This document shows, in pieces, positions 45,258-56,466 of a stretch of DNA of 64,000 nucleotides. Below the pieces are notes generated by a model, which was not told where the DNA came from, made no database searches, and was given only the letters and a program-made list of their open reading frames with translations. The translations under genes were made by a program, and so were the position numbers. Position 1 is the stretch's first letter. Each line of letters starts with the position of its first letter. Source of the stretch: Silene conica (Eukaryota; Streptophyta; Magnoliopsida; Caryophyllales; Caryophyllaceae); the NCBI GenBank assembly GCA_029255685.2, contig CM055313.2, positions 77,230,641 to 77,294,640 of the forward strand, read 5' to 3'.

Positions 45258-48188
45258 TGTAACATCCCGTATTTTCGTAAAATCTAATTTAATCGTTTTA
45301 AATTATTTTATGTAATAAAATAATATTTTAATAATTTATTTCGAAAGATTTTAATTTAAAAGTAAGATCCGTCTTAAGAACCTCCAGTCCTTAAGACGAA
45401 TACAAACTTGGCATTGTTTAAGGATCCGACTCAAATAACCGTTTCTAAAATCCGTAACCGTTTAATCAAGACGGAAAGGACACCACTTGTGTACCCTACT
45501 TAAATAAGATGTCGACATAATCATCCTTCATCCTCAACATTTCATTTTTCACAGTAAACACCATTTCTCCTTAAACCTCCATAAACCTTTCATTCTTTTG
45601 TGAAATTCTTCATCATCCGTTCTTCAAATCGCAAAAGTAAGTACGTTTTCGGAATCCTCGTTCGATTTCCTAGTCATCCATCACTTTCGTTTTTCATTTC
45701 GTCGACTTTGAAAAACGGGCTGTTTTCTCTTAATTCCGTTTTAAGGGCTTAAAATCCGTTTCTATGCTTGTAGGTGTTGGCTTGGAGGATCCAGAGACCG
45801 ATAGCTACGTTGTTGAAGACGATCTTTAGCCGGATTAGCTTGAGAGGTGACGATAATGAGAAACTCGGCCTATTTGTGAATATTAGCACTTTTGTTGTTG
45901 ATCTTGTTATGATTTCTGAATTTGGTTTAAGTTTGATGATTTACGGACTTAGTAACATGTTTAGGATTGTTCCTATGTGAGAAATTCATGCCGTTTGATG
46001 TTGAAACATGTTCATATGTGATTTTCAGTTTTTCATAAAGTTAAGACGGATACTTGGTATAATTGCTCAAGGATTGTTATGGGATTTACGTGCTGGTAGA
46101 TTAGTGGTATTTGGTGTTTGAAAATGTTGGGAAACCATTGATGGTTATCTTGCTTGAATTGTTGTGTCGATTATCGAAGTTTTCACATGTTGCGTTTTTG
46201 CGAAAATGCGTTACAGGCTCTCTGAGCCGGTCGACCGACCGGCCGCCGGTCGACTGGCCGGGAGAGCATATTGAGTAGTTTCGGGATTTTGAGAATTAGG
46301 CCTTGGGACTGCCAGCCGGCCGACCGGCTGCCTGCCGACCGGCTGGTGGTCATTTTTATTGTTTATTGTTTTGCGAAGCACCTAGAATAGGGAGGGAGCC
46401 CAGCCGGTAGACCGGCCGCCTGCCAACCGGCTGGGAGCGCATTTGGGGAATGGTTACGAGTTTTGTGAAGGCTTGGGAAGGTCTTCCCAGCCGGCCGACC
46501 GGCTGCCTGCCGACCGGCTGGGAACCCTGTCTTGTGTGTGTTCTCGGTTTTAAAAGAAGAAGAAGGATGAGAGGTCACCAGCCGGCCGACCGGCTGCCTG
46601 CCGACCGGCTGGGGACCCCTGATGGATTTTTATTGTTTTTCGATCGTAACTTTTAAACAGTTGATCGGTTTTGATTGAAACTCGTTTTGTATACCTGTGA
46701 CATGTATTTGAGGTCCCCGGTGTACGGGCAACATCATATTGGGTTCGGGAATGGAGTAAGGATAGAGACCCCCCGGTCGGGTAACCGAAAGGGAAACCGG
46801 CTCTCCCTCAACTTAGTTCTCGGGGTCAGTTAAATGTTGATTAGAAGTTAAGAAAAGTAGAACTATAGATTAGTTCATAGACTTTGGTTGATATTGTATT
46901 GATGCGTATTAAGTTATGCCTTAAGCTGGCCTCTGAACTTAATACGTGAGTTGTTTGTCATATATGGGGATATGCCTTAAGTTGGCCTCTGAGCCCTATA
47001 TGTGTATGTTTGTCGTGTCTGGAACATGCCTTAAGCTGGCCTCTGAGTTCAGACATGTGTGATAGTGATCGCGTCAGAATATGCCTTAAGTTGGCCTCTG
47101 AGTCTGACGAGTAGAGCAGCTGCACAACGGGGTAGCTAAGGAACTGACACCTTGCCCGGAGTGCAGATGTTTGGTGCTAGAACATGCCTTAAGCTGGCCT
47201 CTGAGTTTAGTACCTTGTGATGTGGTGAAGGGACATGCCTTAAGCTGGCCTCTGAGTCCTTTACTTTTGGGATGCTAGTCTATGCCTTAAGTTGGCCGCT
47301 GAGTCTAGTGTCTTGCTGATTGGCAGGTCCATGCCTTAAGTTGGCCTCTGAGTCCTTGCTTGCTGATGTTTGGTGTTTAGGTTATGTCTTAAGTTGACCG
47401 CTGAACCTTTTCACTTGCTGAACGTTTTGGTATTAGGTTATGTCTTAAGTTGACCGCTGAACCTTTTACTTGCTGAATTTATCTGCTTGCCTTGAGTGGG
47501 TACGTGTCAGATATAGATATCGATAGTGATGAGTAAATGTATATCTGTTGAGTTATGGTTTGATCATCCAAGGCATTGGGTGACTCTTAGTTCGGTTTCA
47601 TAAATAGTTGGATTGAAATACCCCCCGACTGGGTAACCAGTAGGGAAACCGGCTCTCCTTCCTATTTGTTTATGAAGTTGGTTGAGAGCCGTGCACAGTA
47701 ATTGCATGTTAGTAAGAGATCAGATGATGAGATGTTTATGCTTCACATGTTGATATATGTTGGAGTGTTCTGTATTGTTTTATGTGTTACGTGTTGTCAC
47801 AAAAGGTGGCTAGGAGAACTCTAGTCACTCCCCACTGATTGTGGCGTACATGTTTTCATGTATGTAGGTACATACAGGTTGGAGCAGGGTTACGAGAGGG
47901 CTAGCGAGTGATGATCCTGTTGTCATCATATGACTTACCTTATGTCGCGTAGCTAGACTCTTAGACTTTTGTTACTTTTGTTTTTGGTGCCTGTAGGGAT
48001 GTTCCATCCCAGGCTGATGTATACATTTGTTTTTGATACTTAGAACTGTTACTTATCTATTTTGGTTTTATCCAGTTTCAGTTTAAGACTTCTCGCATGT
48101 TGTTTAGTTGTTTAAAAAGTTTTAAATTCCGCTGCATTTTTTTGGTACTTTGTATGTTTTTATTTCCGCTTTCGCGAGGGGTTTTACA
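45258..48188 (+). repeat. Tekay-type 3' LTR
   Basis: 2931 bp. Near-identical to 37866-40777. The differences are mostly copy number: one fewer CCATAAACCT unit near the start, one hairpin core fewer near 46600, and one stem-loop more near 47430-47475. Preceded by TTCGAGGACGAAAC and a short purine-rich tract, as usual for Tekay elements. Confidence 0.92.
46910..47475 (+). repeat. Stem-loop array (LTR 2)
   Basis: Copy of 39538-40050 with ten units. The additional unit repeats the ATGTCTTAAGTTGACCGCTG variant with flanks TTAGGTT and ACCTTTT. Confidence 0.9.
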
Positions 48189-48342
48189 TAAAGCCCGTAC
48201 CCCACATACATGAATAGTGTATACAGCATATGTAATATTTTTCATAATCGTTCTCCTTTTAATAACCATCATATTCTTATTTAAATTTAAAATCAAATCT
48301 CATATGAATTCTTCATTAATCTTCACAAAATAGCACCCTCCT

Positions 48343-48700
48343 CCATTATTTGATCAACGGTATCACGTAATGCATTTTCCACAAACTCACGATACGGATT
48401 TTCATTAACTACTGTACTGCTTGTACTTCCTTTCGTAGAACGTTTTTCACCGTGATATGTCCATACATAGTAATTCTCGATAAAACCATTTGACCACAAA
48501 TGATTTTGAACATCCCTTATCTTTTTAAAAGCGCCGTTATTGCATTTTTTACACGGACACCTCGTTTCACCTAAATCCTTGTACACACTACTTTGTTCCA
48601 CAAATTTAAGAAACTCCTTCACCCCATTTGCAAATTCACGCTTAGGTTTCTTTTTATCGTCTAATCTTTCATACATCCACTGTCGCTCTATTCTTTTCAT
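48343..48700 (-). pseudogene. Duplicated 5' exon fragment of the TNP2-type gene
   Basis: Second copy of the first roughly 119 codons of the transposase gene (MKRIERQWMYERL... to the IMEE region), matching 32986-33343 with a few substitutions. It stops at the duplication joint, so it lacks the catalytic part. It carries whatever promoter lies upstream at the right end of the CACTA, so a truncated transcript is conceivable. Confidence 0.85.
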
Positions 48701-48984
48701 GTTATTATGAATCTACATATATATTGGCCAGATTTATATATATGTTAAAAGATTAAAAAACAAAGTTATAAGCAAAATAAATACATATTAATTAAACATT
48801 TTAGCATAGCAATTCAGTTAACAAATAATAATATTTCTTTATTTGTTTTTCATGGGTCCTTATCACTCCAACCTAAACCCATCAATGTACGTTTCAAGTC
48901 ACTAGCAAACACGCACTTGTGATTTATTAATGACAAAAAAATTCGGCAGCAATTCCCATCCGTTCTTCAAATACACAATGTAGA

Positions 48985-50076
48985 AAAAATAATTTTTCCA
49001 CATATGTACTCAAAGAATATTAAAGGAATTGTAACCGAATTCTTTTCTCATTAATAAATCACAATAACATGTTTACTACCTAAGTGACTTGAAACGTACA
49101 AAGACAGTCCCAAAACGGGGACTATTCAAAAATTACTCCCAATGAGTAATTTTTGAACGGGTACTAGGTCAATATAAATAATAAAGTCATCATAATTAAA
49201 GGCACTTCTAGCATATAAGTAAAACATTTGTATTTTTAACTCATTCAATCTTTTATATTTAATACGTATAAGAAATTAGCTATACTATTACCTTTTTATA
49301 TTTTTAACTTTGATTAGCATAATTAAACCAAAATTAGCATAATTAAACCAAAATTAGCATAATTAATCAAAACTTAAAATAATTAATCAAATATTTACAT
49401 AACTCATCAAACATTATGGCATCTATCCTAAATCAAGCAAGGCTTCTATCCTAAGTCAATTAACATATATAATAACAATAAAAAACTAACTAATTGATTC
49501 AGAAATTAAGAAAAGAGCATAAAATCAGAAATTAAAGAAAGAGAAGGATGAATGTTTACCTTAAGATGACGGTGACGGTGGTGGAAGTGAAATAGGGTGG
49601 CAAGAGTAGTGGTGGAGGGTGTGGTGGAGGGGGTGGTGAAGGGTTTTCCGTCGGGTGCGATTTAGGGTTAGGGAAATAATTGGGAATTTTTATGAATTGG
49701 GGAAAATAACGCGACTGAATCAGGGGGTATTAAAAAAATTTATGACGGATTACTGACGGAAATTCCGCCAGTATTTTGCTTAACTGACGGATTTTCCGTC
49801 AGATATATACTTACGTGGCTTTTCAAATGTTCAAAATTCAAAATTTAAAAGGACACATCTGACGGAATTTCCGTCAGTACTACAAATCACTGACGGAATT
49901 TCCGTCAGTAATACATTTTAGTCATTTCTTTTCTTACTTTTATAATATTCCAGTGCATTTTTATTTATTATCTTACCTATTTTATAATGAATTCATAAGC
50001 TTCCAACTTAACTGTCGTCAACATTAAATGTAAACTATTGAATGAGACGGATGGAGAGATTATTACAAATTATTAA
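48985..50076. other. Non-coding right interior of CACTA
   Basis: No credible ORF. It holds a repeat of AAATTAGCATAATTAAACCA (about 49310-49370), a G-rich stretch (GGTGGTGGA-type) near 49570-49640, and an inner block of subterminal palindromes (49740-49915). As the upstream side of the minus-strand genes it may include their promoter and 5' leader. I see no unambiguous TATA box. Confidence 0.5.
49740..49915. repeat. Inner CACTA subterminal palindrome block
   Basis: About five variants of CTGACGGAATTTCCGTCAG, more than 1 kb inside the right end and separated from the outer block (50730-51130) by AT-rich sequence. Confidence 0.8.
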
Positions 50077-50591
50077 TAAAGCCCGTACCCCACATACATG
50101 AATAGTCTATACAGCATATGTAATATTTTTCATAATCGTTCTCCTTTTAATAACCATCATATTCTTATTTAAATTTAAAATCAAATCTCATATGAATTCT
50201 TCATTAATCTTCACAAAATAGCACCCTCCTAATTACTACATGCGTGTTTATTATTACAAATTCTAACATTAAAGAAAAATGATACTCGTAAATAGTCGTA
50301 GTTATTGTTTGTTTGCTTCATAAATTAATTAAACTTATAATATATATAATATATATAGCTTTGATTGTATAATTTATTAATTATTTGTTTTTTTTTGTAG
50401 TTATATATTGTAGTAGTTATTAATTGTTTATACTAGTAAATAGTAGTTATTGTTTATATAGCTCGTAAATAGTAGAGTTATTGTTTGCTTATACAATAAT
50501 ATAAAGCTTTTTTTGTAGTTATTGTTTATACTCGTAAATAGTAGTTATTGTTTATACTCGTAAATAGTAGTTATTAATATTGTTTGCTTAT

Positions 50592-50622
<31 letters not shown>

Positions 50623-50729
50623 AATATATATAAATATTTTTTTTGTAGCTTTTTTTTGTAGTTATATATTGTAGTAGTTATTAATCATTAATATTATAAA
50701 CTTATAATATTTCGAAAAAAAAAGCTGAG

Positions 50730-51130
50730 AATCCTGACGGAAATTCCGTCACTAAAGCAGACATCTGACGGATTTTCCGTCACAACTTTCTGACGGAATT
50801 TCCGTCACTAAAATGCATTTCTGACTGAATTTCCGTCAGTTAATATTCCGTCACTAAAGCAATGTTCTGACGGAATTTCCGTCAGTAAACCAGTTTTCTG
50901 ACGGAATTTCCGTCAGATACCTTTACCGCCATTGACTTTGTCAACGCGCCAATATAATCTGACGAATTCTGACGGAGTTTCTGTCAGTAATTTTTGCCGC
51001 CATTGACTTTGGTCAACGCGCCGGATTTTACTGACGGCTTGTGAGGGAATTTCCGTCAGGAATTTCTTCCGTCAGTCCTTTGAAAAAAACTGACGGAATA
51101 AAAATTCCGTCAGGAATTCCGTCAGTATGT
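50730..51130. repeat. CACTA right subterminal palindrome array
   Basis: About ten variants of CTGACGGAATTTCCGTCAG up to the terminal inverted repeat, mirroring the left array. 50280-50700 between the blocks is AT-rich, with repeated CTCGTAAATAGTAGTTATTG and an (AT)n run near 50598-50635. Confidence 0.85.
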
Positions 51131-51151
51131 CGCGCTTTTTTTGTAGTGGAA

Positions 51152-52255
51152 TCTTATCTTATAGTACATTCTTGTGCGAGCGAAACTCCAAAATGGATCC
51201 CCTCCATAGATAGATAAATAATTTTACTTTTGATCTCCTTCATCGGTAATTTTAAGAACTCTTTCTTAAAGTATTTCCTGGGAATCGTCGTAGATCCCTC
51301 TATCCAAGGATAGAAGCAAAATTTTACTTTGGATCTACTTCCTCAGTAGTTTTAAGAACTCTTTCTTAAAGTATATCCAAAGGAGCGACGTTGATCAAAA
51401 AGGCGTAGATTTTCTCAATCGTAGATCCCATCCACAAAATAAATTGAGAACTTTTAACCTAATCTATCTTCTCAATCTTTCACACAACCGAAATAATAGA
51501 TCCTACTATTCTTCAATAGATCATATCTATTGCGGTTTTCTTAAATCATTTTCTCTCTCTATTCTTGTAATAATCACATTTTATTACCAAGGAGAGCCAC
51601 TAGCCACAAGCAACGATTTATGAAGTCGGAATGTGTGCGTCATATAATCTTATTAGTGATATTTGTGAGATAAAATGGAAATTTTTTGATTAATAGCTTG
51701 ATAGTATGGGTGGTTTATAACTTTCCTTTCATTTGAGTTCGAAACTCAATTCCTTATGAATTGATGACGATATAAGCCTTTATGCTTATAAGCTTTCAAT
51801 GAATTATACAGTGAACATGATAATCAATTCAATTTTATGTTGTGATTTGCAAGTGTTGAAAGAGAAATTAAGAACATAACCATAAATAAATGATAGTGAC
51901 TTGGATTGAAAACCAAGTCACCAATTATCCAAAATACAACCATTGTTTTAAGGACTAATTTCCTTGTCTAAAAAGAAAATTAACATGGTCTTAAAGTTCG
52001 AAATAACAACACTTAAATCATGAGCAAATTAAACGAAAACCAAGCTCCTTGATCATCTCCAAGGGAGCTACCTTTAGTTCCCATTTCATCGTTTACGCTT
52101 GTTTTTCCTTTCCTTTATCTTTGCTTGCATGCCCGAATTCAAATAAGAAGAGCATTTAAATCACAACTTGTATCATCATACCAAAGTTGAGATAAAACAT
52201 AAAATAAAGATAGTTATTTACCTACTGGAAGAATTTTCCCAGTTTTTAGATAACT
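51152..52255 (-). other. Copia interior downstream of gag, non-coding
   Basis: No supported frame. It contains a direct repeat: TTTTAAGAACTCTTTCTTAA at about 51251 and 51351, with similar flanks (period about 100 bp). The first bases continue the 66-bp tandem repeat interrupted by the CACTA. Confidence 0.5.
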
Positions 52256-52259
52256 AAGA

Positions 52260-53175
52260 TATTTGGAACAATTTCTCTTTCAATGCCCTTTGTCATTACA
52301 ATAAAAGCACTTGACTCCTTAAAGGGAGCTTTTCTTGGGATTCCGGTGTTAGCTTCCGAAGCCAACTTTTTTGCATCATCGGAAGTTTGCTTCCTGCCTT
52401 TCTTCCCACTTCTTTTGAACTTCCCTTTACTCTTTGTGTTAACATTGAGCACATCCTTAGGGTACTAACAATTAGTCCCATGTCCCTTTCGGCTTGCACA
52501 ATCATATTGTGCAACTCATCAAGGGATACATCTTGGTTTCTCATGTTGAAATTCACCCGGAATTGTACATAAGATTTAACCTTAGACAAGGAGTGGAGGA
52601 TTCTATCAATCACAAGTTCTTTGGGAATTTCCACTTGATGCAATCTTAAGGTCTCAACATGCTCCATAAGCTTAAGCACATGAGAGCTAACTTTTTGGCC
52701 CTCCTTTAGGTTGAGATCAAAGAAAGCGAATGCCGTCTCATATTGGACAATTCTCGAAGCCTTCGAGAACATTGTTACAAGTTTAGAGTAGATTTCATAG
52801 GCGGTGCGGACTCCTTTTAAGCTCGGACAATACTCGAAGCCTTCGAGAACATTGTTTCAAGTTTAGCATGCTAAGTTTAATAGCACTCCTTTTAAGCTTG
52901 GGCTCCATTGAGAAGATCAAAACATTTTTGATCGCCGCGGACTCTTTGTGGTAGGTCTCATAGGCCCGCTTAGTCGCGGCATTAGCATCATCAGTAAGTG
53001 CGACAGGTGAAGCCTCGGCGATGTATTGAGTTTTACCATCACCTTGAGCGGCCAGCTGAAGTTGGGCATCCCAATCGACAAAGTTTGCCCCATTTTTTTC
53101 AAGCTTGCAACGATCCATAAAGGATCGTAGCCATGAAGCATGAGTTACGGTGTTTGAGTTTGTGGAAGTTGACAT
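52260..53175 (-). pseudogene. Gag region of the Copia element
   Basis: Begins MSTSTNSNTVTHASWLRSF at the ATG complementary to 53173-53175. It shows Copia Gag features: NFVDWDAQLQLAAQGDGKTQ, ASRIVQYETAFAFFDLNL, KVKSYVQFRVNFNM and SLDELHNMIVQAERDM. A zinc-knuckle-like CFYCNDKGH lies near its end (about 52290-52320). It is broken, with a few breaks. No polymerase sequence follows. Confidence 0.75.
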
Positions 53176-53179
53176 AATC

Positions 53180-55640
53180 GATGATGATTTGAAAGACTTA
53201 ACTACAAAATTAAAGATCGAAGATATTAAACACTCGTCGTTTTAATTAACTTGTAAATATTTTAAAACAAGTTAAGGCATCTATAAAATGACCTCTATCC
53301 AATTTTATAAATGATTCCAAGACCCAAACCCTATACCACCAAAATCGTGAACCCCACTGGAACTCCGACTCAATGATATGGTTTGGCGGGTTAACTTTTA
53401 ATCGGTTCTACACTAGAGCTCTCCGTCGATGAAAAATCATTATTTATTCATCTTAGCCAGGAACACATTGACTACTGGTCATCTACACTTGCGTTGAGTA
53501 CAAACCACAGTTCGAGTACATCGAGATGCAATCCGCCCACTGGACTGAATCCACCTCATCGCCCCACTTATCCTACGTAATGGGGTTCGTACTGCCCCAC
53601 TGGACTAGCACTGCACCACTCACAAAATAGAAGCCCATGGGTTCTACTATTTGGTAAGGCTAATCTCAATTGTTTAAATAACATAGAGGTTTTGTCAATT
53701 TAATTTATTATATATCACCTTTAAGTGAATTAAATGGTGAACTCGATAATTATAATTGACACGGTCGTTTTTAACGATTATTTAAAATGCATGTTATGGC
53801 GATTTGGCTATGCATGCAAACATATAAATAAAGTAAAAGTAAAGCAATAAAGCAATAAAGCAATAAAGTCCTAGTATGACCTTCCTAATAATAGAAAATC
53901 TTATTAACTATTACATATTTGGAAACCAACTCCTTGGTCCCTTGAACTTCAAAAGTACGTCTTCCAAGAAAACACCGTCTTGTCGAAACACCTTTTCGAA
54001 TGAACCGTCTTTTGGAATCTCCGGAATTACAATAAAACAATAGAACTATTCTATTGAAAAACTTCAATTAAATCTATTAAATTACAAGCCGGTGATACAA
54101 GATCACATAAATTGCAACTTAATCAATATTCCTTTACATTACGGGTAATATCGATTAAAACTAAGGTCAAACTAAGAAAAATTACATAATTCCAAATTAT
54201 ATAAAACAATCCAAATATGACATTCATATTAAATAAAATGCACTATTAAAATGTGTATGCACATGCCAATTTTTAATGCCAAATCGCCTTACTTGAGCAA
54301 ATATCGTATATTTGTTTACGATTTTACGGATATGCGTGATATTAACTTTTAAAATCACCAATAATTACATAAATCTCATTTATGTCCAAGTTAATCATTC
54401 TAACACTTTTAGATATCAAAATTTAGTCCTTACTAATTTTGATCATGATTAAACTTGTTTTTACTTTATTGTTCGTTAGTTATTCGTATTTACGGAAAAA
54501 TAAAGGAAAATGACCAAATGAGTCAATAAAAATTCGAAAATTCAAAATTTAAAATTTTTGAATATTCTGGAAATTTCTAAAATTCCAGAACCTCATAAAT
54601 TGGCCTCATGCAAAATAATTAATTTATTTCTCAAATAAATCGAAAAATACATGTTTTTATATCCAAAAATCCAATTTTATTATAAAAACTTGCAATAAAA
54701 TAGCAATAAATTTTTAGTCTTCCTAAAATACCTTTTAGAATCTGGAAAAGACCCAAATTTCAGGCCAAACTCGAATTTTTAATTTTATGACTCCAAAATT
54801 CAATTATTAACAATTATCTCATAAAAAGTTAATAATCATAAAACCAAAAAAATTTTGACTTTTAAACTTTGGATATGATGTACCATCATATAAGACATTT
54901 GTTGGTAAAATTTCATGCCATAATTTTATTATTAACTATTTTTAACACAATTAGTCACTATTTAGTTGATTTTAACCATTAAAATCATAAATCATGCATC
55001 ACGAGATAAGAAAGTGTCAAAATTTACATACATACTGTAAATATTTCATGGGACATTGTGTAAAAATTTCATGGCCAAATTCCAACTCTAACTATTAAAG
55101 TTGAATTTAGTCACTATTAATATGATTTTTACTCTAAAAATCATTAATCATGCAAAAGTAGATGTTTAGATCTGAAAAATTACATATGTACTGTAAATAT
55201 TACATGTGACATCGCATAAAATTTTCAAGGTCAAGTTCCAAATATAACCTTATATACCCATTTTTTCTCATATAATGACAATTTATCTCATAAAATTCAT
55301 AATCCATACATAATAACTCATTTTGTTACGAAATTGTATATACAACATATAAAATATGCATGTGAGAACATATCCAAAAATGACGGCCATAAACCAAGTT
55401 TTACTATTTTTCCCATAAATTGATGTTTAAAACCGATTTAAACTTCAAAAATATGCAAATAAATATAAAATGAAGAATAAATATCCATAAAATTATTTTT
55501 ATGACCTAAAACCATTTTAGGATCACAAACAACATGCAAAATTTGGTGATTTATCATAAAAAGTCACAAATTTTCGAATTATATGTGTATGTTAATCTCA
55601 TTAACGCGAAAAATATAAATCCGATCATGCATGTAACAAC
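53180..55640 (-). other. Long leader of the Copia element
   Basis: About 2.5 kb between the primer site and gag with no supported ORF. It is AT-rich with many near-repeats of CATAAAATT and ATTACAT type. Such a long leader is unusual for Copia elements and may include foreign sequence that I could not identify. Confidence 0.5.
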
Positions 55641-55660
55641 CGTAATGCTCTGATATCACT
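55640..55660 (-). other. Copia primer-binding region
   Basis: On the minus strand, directly after the LTR, comes AGTGATATCAGAGCATTACG, close to the initiator-Met primer site TGGTATCAGAGC. It establishes the minus orientation and marks 55661 as the LTR edge. Confidence 0.75.
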
Positions 55661-55899
55661 TGTTAGAAATCGAATTTCAGATTAATAACTCATATCTCAT
55701 ATGAGTTTAATTATTTAAGTTTGGTCTTAAAACTTAACTAGATCTTATGCATGCATGATGATTACATAAGATGAAAGAAATGTCCTTACATTGCTTTAGA
55801 AGGTTTATACTCAATTAATCTCCTATTTATTGTGTCCTGTAAAACCGTTTACTCTTACCAGCGGTCTAAAATAAAATTGTCTCCAAAAGCTCGTATCAA
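55661..55899 (-). repeat. Partial Copia 5' LTR
   Basis: Matches 23808-24046 at about 15 differences. Beyond 55899 the match stops and different sequence begins. A target duplication therefore cannot be tested. Confidence 0.85.
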
Positions 55900-56466
55900 C
55901 GTATTGGACACTACAACCAACCTACGTACAACTGATGTTACAAAGTCAAACATGTTAGTATTTTCCAAGAATGTAGCATTTCCAGGTATTGGGCACCTCA
56001 AAATTGGGGGGCCATGTTCGGTCTCACGAGTTATACACATAAATGATCGGGTTTGCCTTGTGTAAAGACTAGGGAAGTAGAGAATACATTTTATATAAGT
56101 ACATTGTACTCGTATATTATTTTAAAATTCTCAAGCACATACATAATTAAGGAGTCGACCAACATCCATAAACATTCATTTTTCAAAAAACATGTAAATG
56201 ATATTTTTATCAACAAAATAAAAATTGATCATTATTTATTAAATTACACCCCTCATGAACAATCTAAATATGCAAATTCAAGGTAACCCATGATCTTGTA
56301 ATACAACACGTGTTTTAACTAATTATCTATACAAAATGGTAATTATTAATTAAGCATAAACACTAAATATAGTACTAAATACAATTACACAAAACATTCG
56401 AAAGATATCACAAAAACAATTTCTTACACAATCTTTTGTTACAAAAGTGTGATTTTCTCTCCCACA
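55900..56466. other. Spacer upstream of the PR-1 gene
   Basis: No recognised element. Short overlapping frames exist on both strands of 55900-56065 but match nothing I know. TTATATAAG at about 56091 is a possible TATA-like word, about 370 bases before the PR-1 start. Assignment as its promoter is uncertain. Confidence 0.35.

Larger units (their letters stand above)
37866..48188 (+). mobile_element. Tekay/Del-type chromoviral Gypsy element, full LTR-to-LTR unit
   Basis: LTRs 37866-40777 and 45258-48188 (TGTAACATCCCG...TACA, about 2.9 kb). Primer site TGGTATCAGAGC at 40780-40791. Gag is at 40944-41963 and the pol region at 41960-45192. The right flank TAAAG (48189-48193) matches the empty site near 50074-50083 in the sister duplicate. 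LTRs differ mainly by repeat-number changes and few substitutions, so insertion is very recent. Pol carries about one or two breaks, shared with the partial copy to its left. The partial-internal/LTR/internal/LTR order is what recombination between LTRs of neighbouring units produces. Confidence 0.92.
32986..50230. repeat. Tandem duplication inside the CACTA element
   Basis: Unit 1 is 32986-48342 (enlarged by insertions) and unit 2 is 48343-50230. Both run from CCATTATTTGATCAACG to GCACCCTCCT. The join CACCCTCCTCCATT shares CCT with both parents, so it looks like a microhomology-mediated duplication. Matching parts are 32986-33584 with 48343-48941, 35240-35290 with 48934-48984, and 48189-48342 with 50077-50230. 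Units differ at about one percent. Unit 2 keeps the sites uninterrupted. Confidence 0.85.
27254..51148 (-). mobile_element. CACTA (En/Spm-type) DNA transposon, 23.9 kb with nested insertions
   Basis: Ends are CACTACAAAAAACACGCG (27254) and the complement of CACTACAAAAAAAGCGCG (ending 51148). The flanking 3-bp target duplication is GAA (27251-27253 and 51149-51151). Both ends carry arrays of the palindrome CTGACGGAATTTCCGTCAG. It encodes, on the minus strand, a TNP2-type transposase gene (33343-29769) and a Transposase_24-type gene (29607-28042), the usual CACTA pair. Nested within are an inverted-repeat element (33585-35239) and tandem Tekay-type Gypsy copies (35291-48188). An internal tandem duplication is described separately. 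The transposase gene is broken, so this copy could move only with help in trans. Confidence 0.93.
23808..55899 (-). mobile_element. Old gag-only Copia-type LTR element, interrupted by CACTA
   Basis: Minus-strand element. The 3' LTR is 23808-25084, preceded (in element sense) by the polypurine-like AAGTGGGAGAT. The 5' LTR is represented only by 55661-55899. The primer site is at about 55640-55660. Gag lies at about 52260-53175. No protease, integrase, RT or RNase H was seen, so it is a non-autonomous or heavily eroded copy with several breaks. The two LTR pieces differ at about 15 of 240 positions by my count (near 6 percent), making it the oldest layer here. Without the CACTA it would be about 8.2 kb. 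Confidence 0.8.
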
